Source: Bacteroides congonensis (GTDB taxonomy: Bacteria > Bacteroidota > Bacteroidia > Bacteroidales > Bacteroidaceae). Taken from it: a DNA stretch of 64,000 bases. The notes under the pieces were generated by a model, which saw only the letters and a program-made list of their open reading frames with translations, had not been told where the DNA came from and ran no database searches. Shown here piece by piece: positions 7,770 to 15,626 of the stretch; position 1 is the stretch's first letter, and every line of letters starts with the position of its first letter. The stretch lies in contig NZ_FQXY01000007.1 of the NCBI RefSeq assembly GCF_900130125.1, forward strand, positions 124,001 through 188,000. Reading direction: 5' to 3'. A program made the translations under genes and the position numbers.

Positions 7770-8360
7770 ATGAGATACTTTTTACAAATCACATCACGAC
7801 CTAATTATCCATTAATATTGGATGAAAGTCAAAATCCCCATATTTCCTCAAAATTAGGTTCTGACCTAAATTTGGGTAACTATATTCATGAATACCTATC
7901 TTCTCCGTTAGTCTATAGGGATGCAGAAAATAGTACTGTTTCTTTTGACCGCTTAATCACTTATGATGTTCTCAATACTGTTTATGGGGGACAAATAGTA
8001 TCAGAACGTATAAGGCAGGTAATAGAGGAACATTTCCCAAATGATGTACAATTTTTTGATGCCATATTCTATTATAAAGGAAAGATGTGTAATAGCTATT
8101 CCGCTATGAATATTCATAACCATATAGAATGTTACGATATGGAGAAAAGTATCTATTCTATTTCTCCTGTGGATAAGAGTTATGAATTTGAGAAACGCAC
8201 ATTGATAGCATCACCATTAGAGGAATATGGCATTAATTATAATATAGTCCGATGCTCGTTTGATAATCAAATAGTGGTATCGGAAATGTTCAGAAAAGTG
8301 ATTAAGGCTAATAAGTTTAATTGTATGTCTTTTGCTAAGGAACTGGAAATATACTATTAA
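7770..8360 (+). CDS. Imm11-like (MXAN_0049-type) immunity protein
   Basis: This protein has 196 residues. The block DRLITYDVLNTVYGGQ followed by IVSERIRQVIEEH and DVQFFDAIF matches by eye the core of the Imm11/DUF1629 family: a buried strand, then a ligand-like SER helix, then a VQFF strand. Family members neutralise toxins of polymorphic and type VI systems. Here it sits as an orphan, without a toxin gene, inside the array of small genes. It stops just before element 4, so unlike its upstream neighbour it keeps its own terminus. It is cytoplasmic and AT-rich. Confidence 0.65.
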   Translation: MRYFLQITSRPNYPLILDESQNPHISSKLGSDLNLGNYIHEYLSSPLVYRDAENSTVSFDRLITYDVLNTVYGGQIVSERIRQVIEEHFPNDVQFFDAIFYYKGKMCNSYSAMNIHNHIECYDMEKSIYSISPVDKSYEFEKRTLIASPLEEYGINYNIVRCSFDNQIVVSEMFRKVIKANKFNCMSFAKELEIYY

Positions 8361-8361
8361 C

Positions 8362-8408
8362 GAACCAAGATAGCTGCTAAACGCAGCTCCTTGTCAAGCC
8401 ATTAATAA
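8362..8408 (+). repeat. Array boundary element 4
   Basis: It has the same hairpin as element 3 (AGCTGC-TAAAC-GCAGCT) and the same end, GTCAAGCCATTAATA. It lies two bases after one stop codon and 22 bases before the next ATG. Confidence 0.75.
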
Positions 8409-8429
8409 CAATTTGATTACGACTATAAT

Positions 8430-8951
8430 ATGACAGCAATAGCACAACTAAAGACAACGAACTTCCAAAAGCTTGATACACCTTTGAGTTATGAGCATAG
8501 TGTATCTATATGGGGTATGGATTGTAATGTTACAATCTTTCCAAATGGAAATGAAAACGCTGATTTATCAATACTCCTATTGCAAGTACGACAATGCCTA
8601 CAACAGATAAACGACACTCAAAAAGAGTGCTTCCAGTCCATTCTTGATGCTGATATGATAAATCTTGCAGCAGAATGGATTGCAGATGAAGCATTTAAGG
8701 TCGAAAATGTAAACGAGGAGTGTTATCTAACAGATGAAGGTGAGAAAGTTTTTGTACCAATACCACAAAAAGATTTCTTACAAAGTATTAAACTTCAATC
8801 CATAAATCTGGTACTTGATGAAAACGATGAAAATCCATTGGTTGAGTTGTATTTAGGGTGTAATCCTGATTATTTCTTTGGTCATATTATTCTTTGTCGT
8901 TTTATGAACTCTAATCCCGTTCATTATAAATGCTGTGGTTTAGAGGGATAA
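8430..8951 (+). CDS. Small immunity-like protein, possibly DUF2262-like
   Basis: This protein has 173 residues. It has a helical acidic N-terminal half (LLLQVRQCLQQINDTQKECF) and a C-terminal strand-rich half (SINLVLDENDENPLVELYLGC, then DYFFGHIILCRF and a GLEG end). The end resembles DUF2262-type immunity proteins, but the match is weak. There is no signal peptide or membrane segment. The gene is one of the AT-rich cassettes and lies between elements 4 and 5. Confidence 0.6.
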   Translation: MTAIAQLKTTNFQKLDTPLSYEHSVSIWGMDCNVTIFPNGNENADLSILLLQVRQCLQQINDTQKECFQSILDADMINLAAEWIADEAFKVENVNEECYLTDEGEKVFVPIPQKDFLQSIKLQSINLVLDENDENPLVELYLGCNPDYFFGHIILCRFMNSNPVHYKCCGLEG

Positions 8952-8962
8952 TTAAGTTATTA

Positions 8963-9009
8963 CGAGCCAAGTTAGCCGCTAAACGTAGCTCCTTATCTAA
9001 CCATTAGCA
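8963..9009 (+). repeat. Array boundary element 5
   Basis: A diverged relative of elements 3 and 4: GAGCCAAGTTAGCCGCTAAA, then CGTAGCTCCTTATCTAACCATTAGCA. The hairpin TAGC..GCTA and the CCATTAG end are kept. The next ATG follows 11 bases later. Confidence 0.65.
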
Positions 9010-9019
9010 CTAAATAATT

Positions 9020-9538
9020 ATGAAGAAGATAATAGTAACACCGGGAGTAATATTTTGTATTCCTCTATTTATGCCCAAGGATGATTGGAAATTAAAGATT
9101 AAACTGAGCGAGGAAGATTTGAATAGAGAATATGTTTTTGGAAGAGTAATAGAAACCAGTTCTTCTGTCTTAGTTGAAATTTTCAACAAGATAGGTTCTG
9201 CCTATACGAGAATAGAAGATATTATCAAGTCAGGAGTTATGTTTTCTCCTATCCAAGTCTTCTGGGATGGTGTTGTAAAAAAAAGATGGAAAGTTATTGG
9301 GCAAACAGAGAATTATAATAAAATCACAGATTCGAATTATAACAATCTCAAAATGGTATTTGGTATAGGAGAAGAATTTCGACTAAAAGATTTTGGAACC
9401 CAAAAAGAAACTTTTATCCAAAGGGCTGAAATCGTAAAGTATGAATTTTCTATTGTGTGGTTCCCAATTGACTTAGAAAATAGAATAATACAAAAATTAG
9501 CTGTTAACAAACAGCTTAATTGCTTAAATAGCAATTAA
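9020..9538 (+). CDS. Imm26-like immunity protein
   Basis: This protein has 172 residues. The start, VTPGVIFCIPL, followed by YVFGRVIE and VLVEIFN, matches the opening of Immunity protein 26 (G-D-x-F-x-I-P-L, then Y-G-R-V-I). The later VFWDGVVKKRWKVIG segment fits the same family. Imm26 proteins protect against nuclease-type toxins in polymorphic systems. No toxin is adjacent. The final residues, AVNKQLNCLNSN, are translated from boundary element 6, whose second hairpin supplies the TAA. This is a second case of a gene reading into the repeat. Confidence 0.7.
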   Translation: MKKIIVTPGVIFCIPLFMPKDDWKLKIKLSEEDLNREYVFGRVIETSSSVLVEIFNKIGSAYTRIEDIIKSGVMFSPIQVFWDGVVKKRWKVIGQTENYNKITDSNYNNLKMVFGIGEEFRLKDFGTQKETFIQRAEIVKYEFSIVWFPIDLENRIIQKLAVNKQLNCLNSN

Positions 9539-9556
9539 CTGCCAACACATTAGTAA
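9498..9556 (+). repeat. Array boundary element 6 (two hairpins)
   Basis: It has two successive perfect hairpins, AGCTGT-TAACAA-ACAGCT and AATTGCT-TAAAT-AGCAATT, then CCAACACATTAGTAATAA. It overlaps the 3' end of the Imm26-like gene. The hairpins differ in sequence from the others, but position, size and the CATTAG end agree. Confidence 0.55.
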
Positions 9557-9581
9557 TAAACGAATATAAAATATAGTATTT

Positions 9582-9986
9582 ATGAATACAACAGAAATCA
9601 TTTCTAAAATCAATAATGTCAATCTGCAATCGCATGAGGATTTGCAAAAGGTTGAGTCAATCTTGCCAATTCAAGATAAGATATTGATAGAGCCACTGTT
9701 TAAGTTACTTGAAAAGTTCCCCTTTTTCAATTTTGGCAATCCGGGTAACATAGTGCGTTACTTAGAGGGATTTGCCCATGAAGTATATGTTCCCTTTTTA
9801 TATGATTCAGTTCGTAGACAGCCTACAGAATATAATGTTTGGATGGTGAACAGATACTTGAATACGCTTGATAATGACGAAAAGGCAGAGGGCATTATGA
9901 TATTAGAAGAAGCCTTACAAAAGGATATTGACGAGGGAGTTAAAGAATGGATAAATGAATTCTTAGAGGAGCAAAAGGATGAATAA
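9582..9986 (+). CDS. Small uncharacterised protein of the immunity-like array
   Basis: This protein has 134 residues and is almost wholly helical and acidic: an amphipathic start (TTEIISKINNVN), a central FPFFNFGNPGNIVRYLEGF and a C-terminal ALQKDIDEGVKEWINEFLEE. It may be a short HEAT-like or Imm-type protein, but I cannot name the family. The start ATG follows the CATTAG of element 6 by 32 bases; the stop lies just before element 7. There is no signal peptide. Confidence 0.65.
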   Translation: MNTTEIISKINNVNLQSHEDLQKVESILPIQDKILIEPLFKLLEKFPFFNFGNPGNIVRYLEGFAHEVYVPFLYDSVRRQPTEYNVWMVNRYLNTLDNDEKAEGIMILEEALQKDIDEGVKEWINEFLEEQKDE

Positions 9987-9991
9987 ATATT

Positions 9992-10047
9992 GCTAACAAA
10001 GCGTGATAACGCTTAGCAGCATTCCCCGCATACCCTTTAGCATTAAC
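9992..10047 (+). repeat. Array boundary element 7
   Basis: It starts GCTAACAAAGCGTGATAAC, the same 19 bases as element 2. It then has CGCTTAGC, which pairs back with the start (GCTAA../..TTAGC, AAGCG/CGCTT), then TTCCCCGC (shared with element 2), and TTTAGCATTAAC. The start carries tandem stop codons TGA-TAA. Confidence 0.7.
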
Positions 10048-10065
10048 ACCAACTACAAAAAGAAT

Positions 10066-10407
10066 ATGAGAAAAGAAATTGAACAATTAGCTTTAATGGG
10101 TGCAATGCCCGATGAAGCAGACGAACGAATAACGGCTACATTAGTTGATGAATATGCCGACTTATTGGACAAAATAGTTCAGCCTATCACTTTGGAGGAA
10201 GCGCATATTTTAATCAAGCTCTTTCCGCCTACTGCTTTATATGGCATAGAATGGACATTGCTACATTTAATAGAGTCTGTGTATCCAAAAACAAAATTCC
10301 TTGAGTACAGAAAACTTATAAATGGATGTAATAGTACAGAGTTTAAGAAGATGCTAGTTCAACGTCTAAATAACTCACAACAGAAAAAAGTCACTAACGA
10401 AACGTGA
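10066..10407 (+). CDS. Imm30-like immunity protein
   Basis: This protein has 113 residues. The ATG at 10066 is preferred to an in-frame upstream GTG at 10003 that lies inside element 7. The helical pattern with EEAHILIKLFPPTAL followed by YGIEWTLLHLIESV matches the conserved core of Immunity protein 30 (acidic loop, then a LIHxIE helix). The last residues, VTNET, and the TGA stop come from boundary element 8, a third gene terminated by a repeat. It is an orphan with no toxin nearby. Confidence 0.65.
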   Translation: MRKEIEQLALMGAMPDEADERITATLVDEYADLLDKIVQPITLEEAHILIKLFPPTALYGIEWTLLHLIESVYPKTKFLEYRKLINGCNSTEFKKMLVQRLNNSQQKKVTNET

Positions 10408-10428
10408 CAACGTTTACCCATTAGTATT
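10392..10428 (+). repeat. Array boundary element 8
   Basis: It begins CACTAACGAAACGTGACAAC and ends GTTTACCCATTAGT. AACG/CGTT and ACTAA/TTAGT pair as two nested stems. It is a compact relative of elements 2 and 7 and lies before the GrpB-family gene. Confidence 0.6.
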
Positions 10429-10453
10429 TAAGACTACAATAAATAGTTGAAAT

Positions 10454-11020
10454 ATGAAAAAATTGACCGAATTACCATTAGACGAACTTTGGCAATTATT
10501 TCCCATAACCCTGACTGCACACCAAGAATACTGGGCAGACTGGTATAAGGAAGAAGCGGAATTACTGACAGAGGAACTTCCTTGTATTGAACGTATTAAC
10601 CATATAGGTAGCACAGCCATCAAAGGAATATGGGCAAAGCCTATCATAGATATACTTGTGGAAATTCCAAGAGAAGAGAAAATCTCCGATTTGAAAGTCA
10701 TAATTGAAAGATGCGGCTATCTCTGCATGGCAGAGAACAGCAGTCGTATTGATTTCAATAAAGGTTACACTTTACAAGGATTTGCCGAGCGGGTATTTCA
10801 TCTACATTTATGTTATGAAGGGGATAATGATGAATTGTATTTCAGAGACTATCTTCAAACAAATGCTGTCATTGCCAAAGAATATGAACAACTTAAACTT
10901 GATTTGTGGAAACAGTATGAGCATGACAGGAATATGTACACTTTTCAAAAAGGGGATTTCATAAAACAGTACACCCAGGAAGGGAAACTACTTTTTACAA
11001 GCAGATATGACAATAAGTAA
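10454..11020 (+). CDS. GrpB-family (UPF0157) nucleotidyltransferase-fold protein
   Basis: This protein has 188 residues. The block INHIGSTAIKGIWAKPIID is the signature of the GrpB/UPF0157 family, which has a nucleotidyltransferase fold (G-S-T then D-I). It continues with FHLHLCYEG and LYFRDYLQTN, as in typical members. Substrates are unknown; some relatives are fused to CoaE or acetyltransferases. It is the last gene of the array, preceded by boundary element 8, and is less AT-rich than its neighbours, so it may be an older resident or another cassette cargo. Confidence 0.85.
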   Translation: MKKLTELPLDELWQLFPITLTAHQEYWADWYKEEAELLTEELPCIERINHIGSTAIKGIWAKPIIDILVEIPREEKISDLKVIIERCGYLCMAENSSRIDFNKGYTLQGFAERVFHLHLCYEGDNDELYFRDYLQTNAVIAKEYEQLKLDLWKQYEHDRNMYTFQKGDFIKQYTQEGKLLFTSRYDNK

Positions 11021-11076
11021 TAAATAAAGCTCTTTCATAAATACCTGTTTAAGATAAATATAAGTCAGAATAAACA

Positions 11077-11106
11077 CGATGCAGGCATCCAGTGATACCT
11101 GCATCG
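11077..11106. terminator. Hairpin between converging GrpB and rsgA genes
   Basis: CGATGCAGG pairs perfectly with CCTGCATCG around a 12-nt loop, followed by CATTTTG on the plus strand. Its position between converging genes suggests a shared terminator. Confidence 0.6.
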
Positions 11107-11120
11107 CATTTTGAGTAGAA

Positions 11121-12212
11121 TCAGCGGCTTGCATCCTTGCGGTTCTTCACTTCCTCCACCAGTTTGGTAAAGGATTTCTCCTTTTTACGTTTCTCATGTT
11201 CGGAAGCGGAGAAATGCCACGCTTCCCGACGAAGTTTCAGATAGCTTGCATAAACTTTTGAATCTAATGCGCCGCTATTGACTGCTTCTATAACAGCACA
11301 GCCCGGTTCGTTGATATGTTTGCAATCCTTGAAACGGCACGACTCCGCATAGTCGGAGATTTCCAATACTTCGGCAAGAGAATCGGGATTATCAATGGCC
11401 AAGCCAAATTCACGGACGCCCGGAGTGTCGATTAAAACACCCGAACTGTTCATCAATACCATTTCACGACGGGTCGAAGTATGACGGCCTTTTCCTGTGG
11501 ACAGACTTATATCAGATGTGAGCAATACCGACTTTTCACAAAGTGCATTCACCAAAGAGCTTTTCCCAACGCCCGAAGAGCCGACAAATACAACTGTTTC
11601 ACCTTCTGATATGGATTCGCGTAGCCGGAGAATAGTCTCCGGTTGGCGGATACTTGTAAAAAAGACGGGTATCTGACAGGCGATATGCCTTATTTGTCCT
11701 TCAACACTCTGCCTGTCAAAATCCAAATCGGCTTTATTGAGTACCAACACGGAACTGATGTTTTCTTCCAATATCTGAGCCATAAAACGTTCTACTCTGC
11801 GGATATTGAAATTATCATCAAGACTTTGTACTATAAAAGCCTTATCGACATAAGAAGCAATGGCTTGTTTATCGGCAACCGTCCCGCTTTTCTTACGATA
11901 CAGTGTCCGTTCACGGGGCAGCATATCAACTATAATCCCTTTATTTTCATCGAACGGCTGAAAGATTACCCAATCGCCCGTACAAGGTAATTCGAAATCC
12001 GATTTTCCGTACATCATGTTTCCTGTCAGTTCGCACTGAAACAGTCCGCTTTCGGACACTATCTCATAACATGTCCGATGCACAATGGATACACGACCGT
12101 GGGCAAGAGTACTATATAATGATTCTTTTTTAAGTTGGTCTAGTTTATCATTCCAGCCATACATATTCAGGTTAATGCCGGATTGAGGATTGGTATTATT
12201 TTCGTTATTCAT
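11121..12212 (-). CDS. rsgA: Ribosome small-subunit-dependent GTPase A
   Basis: This protein has 363 residues. It is a late 30S assembly factor whose GTPase is stimulated by the small subunit. The order of motifs is circularly permuted, as expected: an OB-fold N-terminus, then NKADLD (G4), then GSSGVGKSSLVNAL (G1) and DTPGVREFG (G3). The C-terminal zinc knuckle is visible (CRFKDCKHINEPGC). The length is slightly above that of E. coli RsgA. It is transcribed alone, converging with the immunity-like array. Confidence 0.95.
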   Translation of the reverse strand: MNNENNTNPQSGINLNMYGWNDKLDQLKKESLYSTLAHGRVSIVHRTCYEIVSESGLFQCELTGNMMYGKSDFELPCTGDWVIFQPFDENKGIIVDMLPRERTLYRKKSGTVADKQAIASYVDKAFIVQSLDDNFNIRRVERFMAQILEENISSVLVLNKADLDFDRQSVEGQIRHIACQIPVFFTSIRQPETILRLRESISEGETVVFVGSSGVGKSSLVNALCEKSVLLTSDISLSTGKGRHTSTRREMVLMNSSGVLIDTPGVREFGLAIDNPDSLAEVLEISDYAESCRFKDCKHINEPGCAVIEAVNSGALDSKVYASYLKLRREAWHFSASEHEKRKKEKSFTKLVEEVKNRKDASR

Positions 12213-12429
12213 TATCTTAATGTATAGAACGTACGCATTGAAAGCATAACAATGCTTTTTCTGTCATTGTACGCAGTTTAAAATTGAAATTATAAAGACA
12301 CAAGAACTACTCCCGAAAGGAATCATTCGAGAGCAAACGAAAGGACAACCTGTGTCACAGACACAGACTGTTTACTAAACCAAATCCGATTTATTATTTT
12401 TAGTCATGCGGCAAAGATAGGCATTTTTT

Positions 12430-13131
12430 TTATTTTATGGCAAAACGAGCGGTCATTTCATATCTCAGCTTGATGACACGGTACTGTTCGGTAGCTGCCG
12501 TCCCCATGCTGACATTGCTCTGTGCCTGAAAAGGAATATAACGGCTTATGTTGTTATCGGCAGGTTCAACGATACGAATGACTTCACCCAATTGCTGTCC
12601 CATTGCTTCCACCAGATAGGATGCTTTCTCACGGGCTGCTTTCAGCGCTTCAATCTTTCCCTGCTTCCTGTACATAGGCAAATCCTTATGTTTCAGTTCC
12701 CCGATACGCATTGATTCAATTCCCCATGTATTGACAGAACGGATTATGGAATTGATTTGCTCGAAATCCGCAAGACGGATATCCAGTTGCTTGCCTATCA
12801 GAAACTCCTTTCCCCGCTGCCGCCAATAGTCCCCTACTTCCTGCGTACGGATAGCCTCATCCGATATTCCGATTTTACGCAGACTCCGGCGCAAATCCTT
12901 CTCAATCATAGCCAATGGCACTTTCGTCCGAAAGTCTTCCTCTTTCTTCGATTTACCTGTATATTCTTCTTCCCAATATTCCTTTATCTGAATCAGAAAA
13001 TGTATTTCATCCGGCACGACTTCTATCTCCGAAGAGCCGGTTACTTCAACATATCTTTCATCACTTTCCTGAGCATTGGCAAGGATATTCCATGCGAATA
13101 AGGCAAAAGCCAATAAAAATACTTTTTTCAT
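12430..13131 (-). CDS. SIMPL-domain (DUF541) exported protein
   Basis: This protein has 233 residues. I choose the ATG at 13131, because it gives a classic signal peptide (MKKVFLLAFALFAWNILANA) with a cleavable AxA-Q end; an ATG at 13170 would only prepend 13 residues. After the signal come YVEVTGSSEIEVVPDE, the SIMPL opening, and later ALKAAREKASYLVEAMGQQLG, the conserved helix. Such proteins are periplasmic, often form oligomeric barrels, and their function is poorly known. No operon partner is evident. Confidence 0.85.
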   Translation of the reverse strand: MKKVFLLAFALFAWNILANAQESDERYVEVTGSSEIEVVPDEIHFLIQIKEYWEEEYTGKSKKEEDFRTKVPLAMIEKDLRRSLRKIGISDEAIRTQEVGDYWRQRGKEFLIGKQLDIRLADFEQINSIIRSVNTWGIESMRIGELKHKDLPMYRKQGKIEALKAAREKASYLVEAMGQQLGEVIRIVEPADNNISRYIPFQAQSNVSMGTAATEQYRVIKLRYEMTARFAIK

Positions 13132-13209
13132 ATCTTCGATTATTAGGGTGATATTACTTTTATATGCCATCAGTTTACAAAGCTATAAAAAAAATCCATA
13201 TTACGGACT

Positions 13210-13812
13210 TCATCCTAGAATATCAAGCAAGCACTTTCTATGTATCAAAATAACATCTCCTTTCTTTACCTTATACTTATAAGGCTGTTTGCCCGAAAGA
13301 AGAGAAATCTCTCCCTGCTCAAACATACGCTTTAAACGGGTACTGGAAAGTGGAAGACATCTCTTTATCAATGATGACAATTTCAGGTTCAAGTCAAAAT
13401 CACATTTGATTCGAACACTTATCACCTCACCGGTCATATCCATTATGACTTCCGATGAAATGTCACTCGTCACCTCATATTCAACGCTATCATAGTCTAA
13501 TTGAAGATTGTTCTTACTTGCTATTCCGGCTGAGAAAGCATATTGCCAGGCCGTTTCCCTATCATTCATAGAAAAGCTATGAAACAGTTTCTTATCAATC
13601 AGGTCGGGTTTAGTACGCGAAAGCAAAGTCATATTACAAGTGTTATCGCACTTCACACACCTATAAATTAGCCAGACATCAATGTTCTTTTTCTGTGCAT
13701 TCATTCTGAACTTATCACTGCAATAAAAGCGGTCACTATCGCAGTGGCTGCATTTCTTAATCAACAAAGGGCAATTCTTCACCCTGATCTCCCATGTAAA
13801 TATTGTTTCCAT
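13210..13812 (-). CDS. DUF1062-like zinc-ribbon protein
   Basis: This protein has 200 residues. It begins with an N-terminal zinc-ribbon pattern: CSHCDSDRFYCSDKF and later YRCVKCDNTC. A middle helical part (NDRETAWQYAFS) and a C-terminal block follow: LSSLIKRCLPLSSTRLKRMFEQGEI and a basic KVKKGDVILI end that resembles an S4-type RNA-binding turn. This arrangement is that of DUF1062 proteins, for which no function is established. It is monocistronic between the SIMPL gene and the RteC gene. Confidence 0.75.
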   Translation of the reverse strand: METIFTWEIRVKNCPLLIKKCSHCDSDRFYCSDKFRMNAQKKNIDVWLIYRCVKCDNTCNMTLLSRTKPDLIDKKLFHSFSMNDRETAWQYAFSAGIASKNNLQLDYDSVEYEVTSDISSEVIMDMTGEVISVRIKCDFDLNLKLSSLIKRCLPLSSTRLKRMFEQGEISLLSGKQPYKYKVKKGDVILIHRKCLLDILG

Positions 13813-13920
13813 AATTATACAAAAGCTGTTATCTTTCTTTGTGAATCAAATCTTTTTCTTCGCAAAGTTGGATATTAGCCATTTGTATAATTCACAAGAT
13901 GTCACAAGACGGCATGAAAT

Positions 13921-14760
13921 TTATCTGTCCAGCTCATCCATCATCTTAATAATTTTATCTTTCAACTTATCAAGAAACTGCGTCCTACTCTTCTTCCGGT
14001 TTCTGATTTCCAGAAAGATACGATAAAAGTCTCCTATCTCAATACTAAAAAGAGTTTCGCAACAGAAAGCTATGTCTTTTAAACTAGTATTTCCATTGTT
14101 GAAGCATTTGCCCGCATACAGGGCATAGATAAACTCAACCAAAGCGACTTTGCTATCCGTCCACTGCAATATCCGGCTTTCTACTATTGAAGTGAGTTTC
14201 AGATGAAGCTCGTCTGATAATATCTCTATTTCAGCAGACAGATATTCCGCCAGACGATTGTTGGCTATGATTTCCGCCACACTTGAATCATGCAGGGTAG
14301 TAAAAGAAGAATCCCTGTCCAATAAGCCGAAACGGGTATCTGCTAGAATGTCATAGTTTCTTCTGACAAAATATTGTTCATCGAGTTCCGTCCTGCCAGT
14401 ACGGTAATAATCATAAAAGGGATTATTCAGGAAGTATTTCCTCAAATTCTCCAGTTCCGACTTCAGAGATTTGCATTGGGAAGACGGAGATTCTCCGATA
14501 CGTTTCTTTTCAATCTGATACAAGCGGACATAAAACATCAATAGCCCGGAAATTTGCGGCTTCCAGGTTTTAAAGAAAAAAATCTCTTCTGCTGAATTCG
14601 AGAATTGATATTCGGCAACGGTTGACTTCAACAGAATAAGTGAGGTCTGTATGACATCAATAATTTGTTTTATCTTATCAATCAGGGCAATCGGCTGGCG
14701 CTCAATTCGTTCAATCTCTTTTTCTATGCTTAGCTTATTGTTTCTTACGAAATTTTCCAT
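13921..14760 (-). CDS. RteC-family protein, isolated from any conjugative element
   Basis: This protein has 279 residues. The long helical N-terminus (SIEKEIERIERQPIALIDK), the FFFKTWKPQISGLLMFYVRLYQIE block and a C-terminal ALYAGKCFNNGNTSLKDIA match RteC, which in CTnDOT binds DNA and activates excision genes. No other mobility gene (integrase, tra, mob) is in this window. It may therefore be a remnant of an element, or a chromosomal relative with its own regulon. The ORF is intact. Confidence 0.8.
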   Translation of the reverse strand: MENFVRNNKLSIEKEIERIERQPIALIDKIKQIIDVIQTSLILLKSTVAEYQFSNSAEEIFFFKTWKPQISGLLMFYVRLYQIEKKRIGESPSSQCKSLKSELENLRKYFLNNPFYDYYRTGRTELDEQYFVRRNYDILADTRFGLLDRDSSFTTLHDSSVAEIIANNRLAEYLSAEIEILSDELHLKLTSIVESRILQWTDSKVALVEFIYALYAGKCFNNGNTSLKDIAFCCETLFSIEIGDFYRIFLEIRNRKKSRTQFLDKLKDKIIKMMDELDR

Positions 14761-15091
14761 TCGTTTTCATATCGCATATGTTCCGAAAAACCATGCAGTA
14801 AATAATAAAAATAACAAAATGAAAAACCGGTTCGAGTGGAATTACTCAAACGAAAGAAATTAGCCTGTGGTTCGTGAGGCTAATATTAAGCCAGAACAAA
14901 TTTAAGAGTTGCGCCCAAAATAGTTACTTTTTGATTTCAGGGGCAAATATAATCGTTTTTTATGATTATATGACGTTTTGGTGAAATTTAAAGAACAAGC
15001 AGTCTCAAAAAGCACAAAAATAGTATCTTTGCCTACGATTTACTCACAAAGATGTGATAAAGCTATTTTTAATCATTTAATAATAAAGACT
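14761..15091. other. Intergenic region with one hairpin and a promoter element
   Basis: This 331-bp gap holds a perfect 8-bp hairpin ATTAGCCT/AGGCTAAT at 14859-14884, of no clear role. It also holds a Bacteroides -7 element TATCTTTG at 15024-15031, about 60 bp before the monooxygenase gene. No gene was recognised. Confidence 0.5.
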
Positions 15092-15367
15092 ATGATAAGA
15101 TTGAATGTTTTTGTCCGTGTAAGCGAGACAAACCGCGAAAAAGCGATTGAAGCAGCTAAGGAACTGACTGCTTGTTCTTTGAAGGAAGAAGGATGCATTG
15201 CTTATGATACTTTCGAAAGCAGTACCCGCCACGACGTTTTCATGATTTGTGAAACATGGCAGAATGCTGAAGTATTGGCTGCTCACGAGAAATCCGCTCA
15301 TTTTGCCAAGTATGTAGGTATCATTCAGGAATTAGCTGAAATGAAACTGGAGAAATTCGAATTCTAG
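15092..15367 (+). CDS. Antibiotic-biosynthesis-monooxygenase-fold (quinol monooxygenase-like) protein
   Basis: This protein has 91 residues and starts at ATG 15092, downstream of the TATCTTTG element. The compact ferredoxin-like ABM domain is seen in IRLNVFVRV, then EEGCIAYDTFES, then FMICETWQNAEVLAAHEKSAHF and a C-terminal KLEKFEF strand. Homologues include YgiN-type quinol monooxygenases and other small cofactor-free enzymes; the true substrate cannot be read from sequence. It ends before a strong terminator at 15413. Confidence 0.85.
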   Translation: MIRLNVFVRVSETNREKAIEAAKELTACSLKEEGCIAYDTFESSTRHDVFMICETWQNAEVLAAHEKSAHFAKYVGIIQELAEMKLEKFEF

Positions 15368-15412
15368 ATGAATCACGGAGAATGGATATACTATCTATCC
15401 AAGTATCATCAG

Positions 15413-15461
15413 AAAGAGGGAGACATTCTTCTTCGGAAGGAAAGGATGTTTCTCTCTTTTT
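15413..15461 (+). terminator. Rho-independent terminator after the monooxygenase gene
   Basis: AAAGAGGGAGACAT pairs with ATGTTTCTCTCTTT (14 bp, two G-U pairs) and is followed by a run of five T. This is a clear intrinsic terminator on the plus strand. Confidence 0.8.
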
Positions 15462-15626
15462 ACATATCCTACGGGATTGAGGCTGTATGAAGTGATTAGT
15501 CCAGTTTCTCATAAATTCTTTCATTATTTTTGTTAGCATAATCTTATTGGATTTATTTTGCAGCTAAATATAGAAAGAATAAATTCTAATTCAATACATT
15601 TGTATTCAAAAAAAACAATAGGATTA

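Noticed and set aside
6231..10428. Classical integron attC sites
   Set aside because: The R'/R'' core sites RYYYAAC and GTTRRRY are not consistently present and no IntI is seen, so I describe them only as integron-like or rAID-like boundary elements.
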